Part shown: piece by piece, positions 8,984 through 15,404 of the stretch
Numbering within the stretch: the stretch's first letter is position 1
Layout of the letters: every line of letters begins with the position of its first letter
Virus record (IMG/VR): IMGVR_UViG_3300025873_000022
Span: 1 to 32,373 of that record
Strand: one strand, 5' to 3'
Origin: a virus
Length of the DNA: 32,373 nucleotides
Notes under the pieces: generated by a model
Told to the model about the DNA's origin: nothing
The model's database searches: none
The model's input: the letters and a program-made list of their open reading frames with translations, nothing else
Position numbers and translations under genes: made by a program

Positions 8984-8991
8984 CAAAAGTA
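8984..8991 (-). promoter_or_regulatory. Candidate late promoter -7 box (TACTTTTG) upstream of terS
   Basis: The box TACTTTTG matches TAnnTTTG. It is followed by exactly 15 A-rich nt before the terS ATG. The whole segment from the box to the ATG closely matches the one in front of the 72-aa/portal genes (24451-24458), including the 15-nt spacing. A TTG occurs 22 nt upstream, slightly longer than the usual spacing. The match between the two late starts is stronger evidence than either box alone. Confidence 0.55.
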
Positions 8992-9038
8992 AACAAAACT
9001 TCAACAATTCTTTCAACACCTGAAAATTGTTTTTAACA

Positions 9039-9335
9039 TTACATTGTGAAACCACCCAAACTTGCAATTGGAACGTTCAACGCTTCAATGATTGCGAATT
9101 CAAATATCTTTGATTTATTGTCATAACCAATCACATCACCCCAATTCTCACACAACAATTCCCACGCTTCAAATGTTTCCTCACTTACTTTCAATGTGAT
9201 TACTTTGTCATAAACTTGTTTGTTGTCTTTTGTTGTTTCTTTACTTTCAATTGGATTCACTTTGAGTTCGTCATAATCAAACGGCAAATTCCTGTAATTG
9301 TCATAATAATATTTTGAATGTTTTACGTCTGTCAT
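9039..9335 (-). CDS. Ribbon-helix-helix-like small protein (98 aa)
   Basis: I choose ATG 9335; an upstream in-frame start would place the terminator hairpin inside the gene. The N-terminal 40 residues are polar. The C-terminal half (KVITLKVSEETFEAWELLCE followed by NKSKIFEFAIIEALNVPI) has the beta-strand, helix, turn, helix order of ribbon-helix-helix DNA-binding proteins, with NKS at the turn as in Arc/CopG-type folds. It sits alone between a strong terminator and the terS promoter, a position that suits a regulator of early-to-late switching. The fold assignment is from pattern only and DNA binding is an inference. Confidence 0.6.
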   Translation of the reverse strand: MTDVKHSKYYYDNYRNLPFDYDELKVNPIESKETTKDNKQVYDKVITLKVSEETFEAWELLCENWGDVIGYDNKSKIFEFAIIEALNVPIASLGGFTM

Positions 9336-9348
9336 TTTGCAATGATAC

Positions 9349-9389
9349 AAAAAAGAAAAGCAACATTCCCGAAATTGCGGGAACATTGC
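9349..9389 (-). terminator. Strong intrinsic terminator at the end of the accessory block
   Basis: The coding-strand stem GCAATGTTCCCG pairs over 12 bp (two G-U pairs) with CGGGAATGTTGC around a 6-nt loop, and is followed at once by TTTTCTTTTTT. In the window this is 9360-9371 against 9378-9389, with the T tract from 9359 down to about 9349. It ends only about 13 nt before the ATG of the RHH-like gene, so it may also act as an attenuator for that gene and the terminase genes. Confidence 0.85.
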
Positions 9390-9451
9390 CTTTCACCAAA
9401 AAAACCAATTATAAGGAACCACCCTCACAATGGAAACAAATGCAAAAATAA

Positions 9452-9796
9452 TTATTCGGTTGGTTTGTTTTTCGTATTTAACGGAATAATCTTTTTGTCC
9501 ACCTGTTTTTCTTTTAACTCTTTATTTGCTTCGGCTTCTAACTCTTTATTTCTTTGTTCTTGCAATGCTTGTAATTTTTGGTTTCTTTCCTCCATTTTTA
9601 CAATCAATTGTTCTAATCGTGCAAGTTCAATTTCAATGAATGTGATTCCAATGTTTTCCTCACCATGTTTCTTTTTGTAGGTTTCAAACATTTTATAACA
9701 GCCGTCCTTTTGTTCAATGTTTTTACACGACCAGATTGCTTGGCAAATTTTGACGCATTCGTCTTTTGCTGTAATTTCTTTTTTTGTTTTGTTCAT
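9452..9796 (-). CDS. Coiled-coil protein of unknown function (114 aa)
   Basis: The N-terminal 50 residues contain four cysteines (CVKICQAIWSC...C), followed by a long uninterrupted amphipathic helix (about residues 55-100, many E, Q, K and regular L/I), a probable coiled coil. The tail is KNKPTE. There is no membrane segment. It is the last gene of the accessory block before the strong terminator. I do not recognise a family. The cysteine cluster could bind metal, but the spacing is not a standard zinc finger. Confidence 0.65.
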   Translation of the reverse strand: MNKTKKEITAKDECVKICQAIWSCKNIEQKDGCYKMFETYKKKHGEENIGITFIEIELARLEQLIVKMEERNQKLQALQEQRNKELEAEANKELKEKQVDKKIIPLNTKNKPTE

Positions 9797-9827
9797 TTTA
9801 TTTATTTATTTGATTAATATTCCTTTA

Positions 9828-10022
9828 TTAAAAATCGAAACATAATTGATTCCCGTTATTAATATTCTGTTTTAGTTCCAAATATAATTCTTTTATTTGT
9901 TCGGCGGTTAATTCGTGGCAAATACAAGTGTGGAGTTTCATTCTGATATATTCATTTTTCGTGATGTGTTCCACCATTTCCCGACTCATATCAATTGGAC
10001 TAATGTCTTGATTGTTATTCAT
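9828..10022 (-). CDS. Small hypothetical protein (64 aa)
   Basis: I place the start at ATG 10022, which overlaps the previous stop by 8 bp; the longer reading would need a TTG. The 64 residues are mostly helical and slightly acidic, with a Cys-x-Cys-His group in the middle (HTCICHELTAEQIKELYLEL) and an FDF terminus. No family is recognised. It belongs to a chain of short overlapping genes in the accessory block. Confidence 0.6.
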   Translation of the reverse strand: MNNNQDISPIDMSREMVEHITKNEYIRMKLHTCICHELTAEQIKELYLELKQNINNGNQLCFDF

Positions 10023-10257
10023 TTTGTTTTTTTTCAAATGCTTTCATTTTTGCGTTGTAAGTTGACAACAACATTAAGTGTGGTTTTCCTTTTGTTAATC
10101 GGCGTCTCATTGCGTCTTTCATTTTTGCTGTCGCTTCTGTTTTATCATACGCCATAATAATAAAGTCGTCGCAGTCCCAATCACCATAACTTGCAATCCA
10201 CCCATAATATTGGCAAATATATTTCTTTAATTTTTTTTGTTTATTCAAAGGAACCAT
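10015..10257 (-). CDS. Small basic hypothetical protein (80 aa)
   Basis: The likely start is ATG 10257, inside the end of the upstream gene (17-bp overlap); a TTG eight codons earlier is less likely. The protein is basic at both ends (KKLKKY, RRRLTKGK) with an aromatic and acidic centre (YGWIASYGDWDCDDFIIMAY). No membrane segment or known motif was recognised. Alternating acidic (upstream) and basic (this one) small proteins in an overlapping chain might indicate partners, but that is speculation. Confidence 0.6.
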   Translation of the reverse strand: MVPLNKQKKLKKYICQYYGWIASYGDWDCDDFIIMAYDKTEATAKMKDAMRRRLTKGKPHLMLLSTYNAKMKAFEKKQNE

Positions 10258-10663
10258 AAATTGTTTTGTCTTGAAAGTCAATCTGAATGTTACTTAATCT
10301 ATATTGACCATTGAACTTGTCTTGGGTTTCTGTGTCAACTTCAAACTCTGACAAATCAAGTTCCAATTCAAATTCTAATTCTGTGTCGTTGTCCTCATCG
10401 TAAATGTTAACATGACAATAAACGTCCTTGACCCCTGTGAGACACACAGACAACGTTTTAACACCCCAACTCTTCATTTCTATAAAGAACGTCCATTCCG
10501 CTTTCAATTGAACGGAAATCGTGTCTATTTCGTTTGTATCGTTGAATTCAACATTGTGTTTTTCTTTCACCAATTCTTTAATGTAATCGTTTTCAAAAAA
10601 TAAATCCACATCAAAAGAATCGTTTCCGTTGTGGTTGTTCACCACAAAAATTTCTGTCATCAT
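10241..10663 (-). CDS. Strongly acidic hypothetical protein (140 aa), possible DNA mimic
   Basis: I count about 32 Asp/Glu against 10 Lys/Arg in 140 residues, a net charge near -22. The acidic residues are spread through beta-like alternating segments (DEDNDTELEFELELDLSEFE). It starts with two consecutive Met codons; either may be used. There is no signal peptide or membrane segment. Charge and size resemble anti-restriction DNA-mimic proteins, but there is no motif-level evidence, and small acidic structural or regulatory proteins are equally possible. It is preceded within 4 bp by another acidic gene. Confidence 0.65.
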   Translation of the reverse strand: MMTEIFVVNNHNGNDSFDVDLFFENDYIKELVKEKHNVEFNDTNEIDTISVQLKAEWTFFIEMKSWGVKTLSVCLTGVKDVYCHVNIYDEDNDTELEFELELDLSEFEVDTETQDKFNGQYRLSNIQIDFQDKTIYGSFE

Positions 10664-10667
10664 AATT

Positions 10668-10985
10668 TTATTGTTTTAATATTTCAATTTTCTCAATGTT
10701 TTTGAAAAAAATTTCAGCAATGTCCGAGTTGTCCCATTCGTCTGCGTAATCGTCCCCAACTTCTGTGATGTTTATTCCCTCGCGTGATTGAACGTCTGTC
10801 GGGTCGGAACTCCAACGTGGTTGATAAAACACTTCTTTGTTGAACAACGATGTTGGCAAAATCAATTTAATGTCTGTGTCCTCATTGAATTCAGAATAAT
10901 CATTAAAAATAATCACGTCAAGGTCTTTGTCCATTTCCCATTCCCATTGTTTTGATTTCAAATGTTTCAATATTTCAGTTTTCAT
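10668..10985 (-). CDS. Acidic hypothetical protein (105 aa)
   Basis: The ATG overlaps the stop of the preceding gene (ATGA), so translation is coupled. It has about 25 acidic and 12 basic residues, with an especially acidic C-terminal half (EVGDDYADEWDNSDIAEIFF). Aromatic residues are common. No recognised family. Like its downstream neighbour it could be a DNA mimic or a partner of a basic protein, which is inferred only from charge. Confidence 0.65.
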   Translation of the reverse strand: MKTEILKHLKSKQWEWEMDKDLDVIIFNDYSEFNEDTDIKLILPTSLFNKEVFYQPRWSSDPTDVQSREGINITEVGDDYADEWDNSDIAEIFFKNIEKIEILKQ

Positions 10986-11698
10986 ATATTCATGATTTTA
11001 GATTTCAAATGTTTTTTTAATGCGTTACAACGTTTTGATTGATTGTCCGTGGAATAATAACTCCATTCGTTTTTGAAACCTCGGAACCCGTTAAACTCTT
11101 TGTCCAAAAATAAAGACATAAAACCTGACGTGTTCACCTCAAAAAACGAAATGTTGATTGCACACGAATTTATTGCAAGTGAACCATTCCACGCATAAGC
11201 GTGAACCTCAATCGCGTCCTTATGGATTCCACCAAACTCACCATTGTTGTTTGGATAAAACGTTTCGAACACATATTCATAAAGAATGTTTTCATCATTG
11301 TTGCTTCTGTCCAATTTTGAAATTGGAATGTTAACCCCAACAAACGCACCTGTGTCATAATTTCGAACACCTAAAAATCGAACCGCCTTTGTGTCGTTCT
11401 CATAATTACATTGGTCGCTGGTGTTTCTTTTTTTCATTAAATAAACTTTCCCAACTCTTAATTTATTTGCAGGAACATTCTGTCTTTTTTTCCACATTCT
11501 GTTTTCCATTAACATGTCTTTGACAAATTCCCAACGTGGGTCTCCAAACTCGTTGTCCTGTCTCCATTTTGTGTTGATTGGATTTGATTGGTTTTCGTTT
11601 GAAAGTAATGTGTTCATGAACCTCAACCCCTCTGTTGACGAAATGAGTTCATTGTGAGTGTCGCATTGTGCAAATGATTTGTGATAATTTGGTTTCAT
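10982..11698 (-). CDS. Hypothetical protein with structured 5-prime leader (238 aa)
   Basis: A soluble, mixed alpha/beta protein of 238 residues with a basic centre (KKRQNVPANKLRVGKVYLMK) and a C-terminal basic helix (KRCNALKKHLKSK). I recognise no family. Its interest is in its leader: two hairpins and the sequence from GAAAGG to TATCAATT directly before the ATG match the leader of the unrelated gene at 18459. That implies a common regulatory mechanism for the two genes. The stop overlaps the next start (ATGA). Confidence 0.65.
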   Translation of the reverse strand: MKPNYHKSFAQCDTHNELISSTEGLRFMNTLLSNENQSNPINTKWRQDNEFGDPRWEFVKDMLMENRMWKKRQNVPANKLRVGKVYLMKKRNTSDQCNYENDTKAVRFLGVRNYDTGAFVGVNIPISKLDRSNNDENILYEYVFETFYPNNNGEFGGIHKDAIEVHAYAWNGSLAINSCAINISFFEVNTSGFMSLFLDKEFNGFRGFKNEWSYYSTDNQSKRCNALKKHLKSKIMNI

Positions 11699-11786
11699 AA
11701 TTGATATTTTTTTGTAGGGACAACATGTCCCCTTTCACCACCACAACCCCACAACTTTCGTTGCAGGGCGTTGGGGTGTTTATTGG
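11699..11786 (-). promoter_or_regulatory. Structured leader with two hairpins (copy A)
   Basis: Hairpin 1 pairs ACCCC (11746-11750) with GGGGT (11773-11777) and has an inner CAAC/GTTG helix (11752-11755 with 11760-11763). Hairpin 2 is GGGACA-ACA-TGTCCC (11717-11731). Between them the transcript reads GTGGTGGTGAAAGG, and ACAAAAAAATATCAATT follows up to the ATG. The same order of elements precedes the gene at 18459. It could be a regulatory RNA leader, a processing site or a protein-binding site. Confidence 0.55.
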
Positions 11787-12485
11787 TTAACTGACAAGAT
11801 GTTCTCTGTTCTCAATTTCAACGCCAATCATATCGTCATCAAAATTAAAATATTCCATAATTACTTCAGCGTCTTTTGTTATTTGTTGTGAACGATTAGA
11901 AACGTTGTCCATTGTTTCCTCAATTTCCACGCCGTCCAAATGTGTTGGTTCTGCGTTTGTGTGAACCCAATTTGTTTTGTTGTTCATTGTCCAAACGAAA
12001 TCCATGTCCCATTTGTCTGCAAATCTAATTTTCACATTCAAATGAACGCTGTCAGTGTCAATTGATTTTCCTGTTTCTATTTTCACAACCTCTGGTTTTG
12101 TGTTTTGATTGTGTTGAATAAATTTGTGATTGAAATTTGAATTGATTACGTCCCACATTTCTAATTTTGATGACGCGAATTCGTTTGCTTCTTGTTCTGT
12201 TGCAAAAATCATTGGCATTTCATATTTGATGTTTTCTTTCAAACGGATAGTTTGTTTAACGATTTCCATTCTGTCCTCATTTAAGATTGTGAACACGTTT
12301 GTTGTTTTTGGTGTTGCAGTTTGCTTATTCATTATCTTGATGTTTCTTTTGTATTGTAACGATTCGTTGTCAAAAACTTCTGTTGCCGTTTTGAATTTTG
12401 GATTGTGATTGCTGTTGAAAGTTGTTGTGGTTGTTTTCCCACCCCATTTGTTTGTTGTGATTTTTTCAGTTCTTGTTGGTTTCAT
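11787..12485 (-). CDS. Hypothetical protein (232 aa)
   Basis: A 232-residue protein with a basic, Thr/Asn-rich N-terminus (KTTTTTFNSNHNPKF), a central mixed region and an acidic C-terminus. An internal ATG at about residue 51 (MNKQTATPK) has an A-rich leader and could be an alternative start. The last 10 bases before the ATG (TATCAATT plus ATGAAACC context) match the two structured-leader genes, but the hairpins are absent here. No family is recognised. It is the second gene of the accessory transcript that starts at about 12727. Confidence 0.6.
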   Translation of the reverse strand: MKPTRTEKITTNKWGGKTTTTTFNSNHNPKFKTATEVFDNESLQYKRNIKIMNKQTATPKTTNVFTILNEDRMEIVKQTIRLKENIKYEMPMIFATEQEANEFASSKLEMWDVINSNFNHKFIQHNQNTKPEVVKIETGKSIDTDSVHLNVKIRFADKWDMDFVWTMNNKTNWVHTNAEPTHLDGVEIEETMDNVSNRSQQITKDAEVIMEYFNFDDDMIGVEIENREHLVS

Positions 12486-12505
12486 AATTGATAGTTTTTG
12501 GTTAA

Positions 12506-12727
12506 TTAATTATTGTCATAAAAAAAGTAATCGTTGATAGGTCTTGGAAAATATTCTCCGATTTCTTTATTTGTTAATTTTTGTAAAAATTTAATGAACT
12601 CGTTTGTTTCTGAAATTGTAACAAAATGCTCGTTGCTCATTTCTTCTGTCAACGTGTCTTGAATATAATATCCGATTCCTCTCATTTTGTAAGTTCTGAT
12701 AAATCTTTTTGTGTTTTTTGTTTTCAT
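12506..12727 (-). CDS. Small basic hypothetical protein (73 aa), probably translated from a leaderless mRNA
   Basis: A 73-residue protein with a basic N-terminus (KTKNTKRFIRTYKMRGIGYY) and an acidic, aromatic C-terminus. No family is recognised. The promoter just upstream (TTG, 18 nt, TATATTTG) ends only 4 nt before the ATG, so transcription probably begins at or within a few bases of the start codon. First gene of the accessory block. Confidence 0.65.
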   Translation of the reverse strand: MKTKNTKRFIRTYKMRGIGYYIQDTLTEEMSNEHFVTISETNEFIKFLQKLTNKEIGEYFPRPINDYFFYDNN

Positions 12728-12731
12728 ACTT

Positions 12732-12760
12732 CAAATATATGCAAGTTTTTTTGATTTCAA
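12732..12760 (-). promoter_or_regulatory. Promoter with -33 TTG and -7 TATATTTG
   Basis: On the coding strand TTG is followed by 18 nt and then TATATTTG (12739-12732), a full match to the Bacteroidota sigma-A promoter pattern (-33 TTG, -7 TAnnTTTG). It lies directly downstream of a likely terminator (12847-12873) in the only long gap between the replication and accessory blocks, which makes it the most convincing promoter in the window. Confidence 0.7.
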
Positions 12761-12846
12761 ACTACAAAATGAAAGAAAGTTTCAATTTATTTTCTTTTAA
12801 CCTGATAATCAACACGTTAGAACGTTAAAAAATATGTAAAAAAGTG

Positions 12847-12873
12847 AAAAAAACCTTGATTTTAGTCAAAATC
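12847..12873 (-). terminator. Probable intrinsic terminator at the end of the replication block
   Basis: The hairpin GATTTT-GACT-AAAATC (12873-12858 on the minus strand) overlaps the last codons and stop of the VRR-NUC gene and is followed by AAGG and seven T. The stem is short and AT-rich, so efficiency may be modest, but a promoter for the next unit follows about 90 bp downstream. Confidence 0.5.
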
Positions 12874-13224
12874 CTCGTTCAAATAACGTGTGATTTCCTC
12901 AATTGTGTGGTCAAAACCCTTGCAAACTACCGCATAATAACCGCGGTCGTTCAAATCTGACACCCATTGTTTTTGAACTTTTGACGGATAACATGTTTTG
13001 TCCGCTTTCAATTCAATTGCCATTCCGTTATGTCTATTTGTTGGGTGATATAAAAACAAATCTGGGAACCCTTTAACATATCCACTTGCTTTCATTTTCT
13101 TTGCAACTGACAACGAGGTTCTCATTCCACCCGCCGAAGCACAAAAACGAATTTCTGGGAATTGTAATTTCAACCATTTCACAACTCCAATTTGCAATAA
13201 TAATTCCGTTTGTCGATTTTTCAT
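12862..13224 (-). CDS. VRR-NUC domain nuclease (120 aa)
   Basis: A stand-alone VRR-NUC protein, a PD-(D/E)xK-type nuclease. The core reads GFPDLFLY (catalytic Asp in the PD motif), then GMAIELKADK (ExK) and QKQWVSDLNDRGYYAVVCKG, the Q-x-x-W-helix and final strand typical of the family. Stand-alone phage VRR-NUC proteins act on branched DNA such as Holliday junctions or replication forks. The length of 120 aa matches single-domain phage versions. The ATG overlaps the upstream stop (ATGA), coupling it to the replication genes. It probably resolves recombination or replication intermediates before packaging. Confidence 0.85.
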   Translation of the reverse strand: MKNRQTELLLQIGVVKWLKLQFPEIRFCASAGGMRTSLSVAKKMKASGYVKGFPDLFLYHPTNRHNGMAIELKADKTCYPSKVQKQWVSDLNDRGYYAVVCKGFDHTIEEITRYLNEDFD

Positions 13225-13640
13225 TTCAACTGTTTCATTTGTTTGTCGGTTGGAATTGTCCCTCTTAATTTACTGGCAATTGTTTTCATTCCCGTTCCAT
13301 TGCGACTGCGATATTTCAAACGTTTGTCTTGACGTTCTGGTTCTTTGCTTGATTCATTCCAAATCAATTGTCTGTGATTTTTCAACCACAAATAATATGT
13401 TTGAACATTAATAACAAATTTTGCCTCATGTGAACGAACGCCTTGACGAAACGCCATAATCACATCAATGAACGTAAGAGAATCGCCAAAGTCCTCAATC
13501 AAATCATTTGCCAAGCTGTTTGACATAATCACGAACCAATTCTCGTCCTTGTTGTTTTGTCCCAATTCAATGAGTGTTTTGAATAATAAATCATTGCACA
13601 TGATTTTCAATTCATTTATTTCAATATCTTTTATTTTCAT
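13221..13640 (-). CDS. Replication-associated hypothetical protein (139 aa)
   Basis: I choose ATG 13640, which overlaps the stop of the winged-helix protein (ATGA); a longer reading would overlap that gene by 85 bp. The 139-residue protein is helical with a conserved-looking centre (LANDLIEDFGDSLTFIDVIM, then AFRQGVRS and TYYLWLKNHR) and a basic C-terminal third (RQDKRLKYRSRNGTGMKTIASK). I do not know its biochemical function. Its place between a replication initiator-like protein and a VRR-NUC nuclease suggests a replication accessory role such as a helicase-loader-like factor. Confidence 0.6.
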   Translation of the reverse strand: MKIKDIEINELKIMCNDLLFKTLIELGQNNKDENWFVIMSNSLANDLIEDFGDSLTFIDVIMAFRQGVRSHEAKFVINVQTYYLWLKNHRQLIWNESSKEPERQDKRLKYRSRNGTGMKTIASKLRGTIPTDKQMKQLK

Positions 13641-14254
13641 TGTCCCATGAGTTTTTGTTTTGCTTTCAAATAATTGTCCATTGAATTTGTGATTGATTTT
13701 TTTGTGTTGTTGTGATTCCATTTTTTATCATTCTTGGACCACGTTTTCATGCGGCGTTTGGAACACCAAGTTTTTTCAAGTGATTGTCGTGTCTTTCCAC
13801 TTTTGGATTTCTCTTGCCAATATTCAATGAAATCAATTTTCATTTCTTTTGGATAATCTAATGACATAATTTCGTCCTCCCATTTAATAGATAATTTAAT
13901 TGAATTGTTAATTGTATTATTATGTTTTAAGTTTTCTTTAATGGTGCCTTTAAGTTTTCTTAAAGCCTGTTTTTCTAAATTCTTAAAAGCTGATTTCAAA
14001 ATCCGCCTCCGTCCGTCAAAAGAAATACATTTAACATAACCCAATTTTTTCAATTTAGAAATGGAAATTGAAATTGTTGTTGTGGACACGTCCAGAAATT
14101 CCGCAAAATATTCATTGGAAGCAAAACAACCCTGTTCGTTGTCAAGTGATTGAATTTCAACATATAATATTTTTTCGGTCCACGAAAGTTTTTTGTCCAA
14201 ATAAACATCACGCGGCAACCAAACACCCAGAAAATTTCTTTTGTTTTCTTTCAT
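13637..14254 (-). CDS. Winged-helix replication initiator-like protein (205 aa)
   Basis: The N-terminal 90 residues form a winged-helix domain: WTEKILYVEIQSLDNEQGCF is followed by ASNEYFAEFLDVSTTTISIS and ISKLKKLGYV. That is the arrangement of HTH_36/replisome-organiser proteins, where the second helix contacts origin DNA. The middle is basic and helical (KNLEKQALRKLKG); the C-terminal part (FIEYWQEKSKSGKTRQSLEK and the W-rich segment after it) resembles the tail region of DnaD-like phage initiators. With no polymerase or helicase gene present, it probably recruits the host replisome. The origin is not located with certainty; the hairpin-rich region at 18.5 kb is a candidate. Confidence 0.7.
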   Translation of the reverse strand: MKENKRNFLGVWLPRDVYLDKKLSWTEKILYVEIQSLDNEQGCFASNEYFAEFLDVSTTTISISISKLKKLGYVKCISFDGRRRILKSAFKNLEKQALRKLKGTIKENLKHNNTINNSIKLSIKWEDEIMSLDYPKEMKIDFIEYWQEKSKSGKTRQSLEKTWCSKRRMKTWSKNDKKWNHNNTKKSITNSMDNYLKAKQKLMGQ

Positions 14255-14256
14255 GA

Positions 14257-14535
14257 TTAAAATGGAACATCGTCATGTGATGGTGCTCCTTGTTGAATTT
14301 TTTGTGTTTGAATTTTTGAAATGAATTTGTTTTGTTCTGCGTAGTGCGTCAACCCATTTTCAGATTTTGTTTGTCTTTTTTTAATATCAATTGAAACAAA
14401 ACCCTTTTCATTTTTTAATTCATTCAATTGTTTTGTTAATGATTCCACACTAACGTCAATTTTTATAATTGAACCACCATTGTCAAATTCTTTTTCTCTA
14501 ATAAAGAGACCATTTATAAAAGTTTTTTCGTCCAT
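14257..14535 (-). CDS. SSB-like / ssDNA-binding-associated protein with acidic C-terminal tip (92 aa)
   Basis: A 92-residue protein with beta-strand-like segments (FINGLFIREKEFDNGGSIIK and KGFVSIDIKKRQ) and a C-terminus ending HDDVPF. An acidic-hydrophobic tip of the form D-D-hydrophobic-P-F is the hallmark by which SSB proteins recruit replication and repair partners. The protein is shorter than a standard OB-fold SSB, so it could be a minimal phage SSB or a mimic of the SSB tail. It sits directly upstream of the initiator-like gene. The tail is seen in the sequence; ssDNA binding is inferred. Confidence 0.55.
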   Translation of the reverse strand: MDEKTFINGLFIREKEFDNGGSIIKIDVSVESLTKQLNELKNEKGFVSIDIKKRQTKSENGLTHYAEQNKFISKIQTQKIQQGAPSHDDVPF

Positions 14536-14539
14536 AATT

Positions 14540-14669
14540 TTAATTTTTTTTGTTATTATTTTTGTTATTTATATTGTTGTCAATATGTTTTTCAATTTGG
14601 GTCGCCGCATAAAGTCCCGTCGCAATTCCTATCATATACAAAACCAAACCGAACAACACTTTAATCATT
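14540..14669 (-). pseudogene. Small membrane-protein gene with an apparent one-base frameshift
   Basis: From ATG 14669 the frame reads MIKVLFGLVF and then ends early after 25 codons. Dropping one T from the five-T run at 14640-14644 gives a continuous 42-residue protein with one hydrophobic helix (the second half reads LYMIGIATGLYAATQIEKHI) and an Asn/Lys-rich tail ending in TAA at 14540. Within the present sequence the second half could also start on its own at ATG 14635 (31 aa). It is either a real mutation, an error in a homopolymer, or two very short ORFs. I favour a single membrane-protein gene with an indel. Confidence 0.4.
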
Positions 14670-14671
14670 AT

Positions 14672-14878
14672 TCATAATTTTTCAATGAATCCTTTATATT
14701 GTTCCACCCATTCTGGTGGTTGAAAACGTTCCGAAAATATTTTGTCAATGGTTCCACATGTCAAATTAAAATGTTTTGTTGCGTATAAAACCGAACAATC
14801 CTGTTTGGTGATAAAATCCAAAATTTCATTTTTTTTCCGTTTCGTTAATTGTGCGAACCCCTTTTTTTTATTTCTCAT
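14672..14878 (-). CDS. Small HTH-like DNA-binding protein (68 aa)
   Basis: A basic 68-residue protein. The centre (KKNEILDFITKQDCSVLYAT, then KHFNLTCGTIDKIF) reads like a helix-turn-helix with a regulator- or replication-type recognition helix. The start lies within the end of the upstream HTH gene (11-bp overlap), suggesting that the two are made together. No membrane or catalytic features. The DNA-binding function is inferred from the pattern only. Confidence 0.55.
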   Translation of the reverse strand: MRNKKKGFAQLTKRKKNEILDFITKQDCSVLYATKHFNLTCGTIDKIFSERFQPPEWVEQYKGFIEKL

Positions 14879-15086
14879 CGTCCGAAATTATTTCGTCCAA
14901 TTTACTCAAATTTAATTCTGTCAACCTGCCAATCGTTCGTAATTGGTCAAGACGGAATTTTTGTGGGTTCTCGCAATATGCTTTTATTGTTGGTTGTGAA
15001 ATTGATAATTCATGACCCAATTGTCGTTTGGATATTCCGTGAAACCTCATTGTTTTAATGAAATCATTGTCTGTTTTTTTTGTCAT
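14868..15086 (-). CDS. Small XRE-like helix-turn-helix protein (72 aa)
   Basis: A 72-residue protein with a clear helix-turn-helix (MRFHGISKRQLGHELSISQP followed by TIKAYCENPQKF), the ISKRQLxxxLxISxPTIKxY pattern of Cro/XRE-type domains, and an acidic C-terminus. It could be a phage regulator. It overlaps the next HTH gene by 11 bp. With no integrase or obvious lysogeny switch, I read it as an early-gene regulator rather than a prophage repressor. Confidence 0.65.
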   Translation of the reverse strand: MTKKTDNDFIKTMRFHGISKRQLGHELSISQPTIKAYCENPQKFRLDQLRTIGRLTELNLSKLDEIISDDEK

Positions 15087-15099
15087 TTTATTTTATTTT

Positions 15100-15366
15100 T
15101 TAATTAAACACTCCGTCCCGAAACATGTTGTCCAATTGTTCTTTTGGGTCTCGCACGATTTGATGTTCTTTCAACTCATTTACTAATTTATTGAACTCAC
15201 TTTGACGCAAACTTTCCGACACTTCCAACATTTTCGATTTCGTGTCATTGTCATAAATTGAATTCCAAATCAACGATTCCAACATTCCAATTGCATTAAA
15301 ATTCTCCACAATCGGGTCCTCGATTTCGTCCAACAACTCATCAATAATATGTTTTTCGTTTGCCAT
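15100..15366 (-). CDS. Acidic helical hypothetical protein (88 aa)
   Basis: A helical acidic protein of 88 residues (ELLDEIEDPIVENFNAIGML in the N-terminal part) ending RDPKEQLDNMFRDGVFN, a type of ending I have the impression recurs in small Bacteroidota phage proteins. Function unknown. A normal A-rich start and standard spacing (13 bp to the next gene) make the gene itself likely. Confidence 0.6.
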   Translation of the reverse strand: MANEKHIIDELLDEIEDPIVENFNAIGMLESLIWNSIYDNDTKSKMLEVSESLRQSEFNKLVNELKEHQIVRDPKEQLDNMFRDGVFN

Positions 15367-15404
15367 AAGCTTTCAAAACTAAAACAATTTTTTATATTAT
15401 ACAA

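Noticed and set aside
9336-9386. Longer N-terminus for the RHH-like protein
   Set aside because: It would be encoded by the terminator stem; ATG 9335 is better.
14868-15086. Lysogeny repressor
   Set aside because: The HTH protein is only 72 aa, is in line with early genes, and no integrase or divergent cro-like gene is present.
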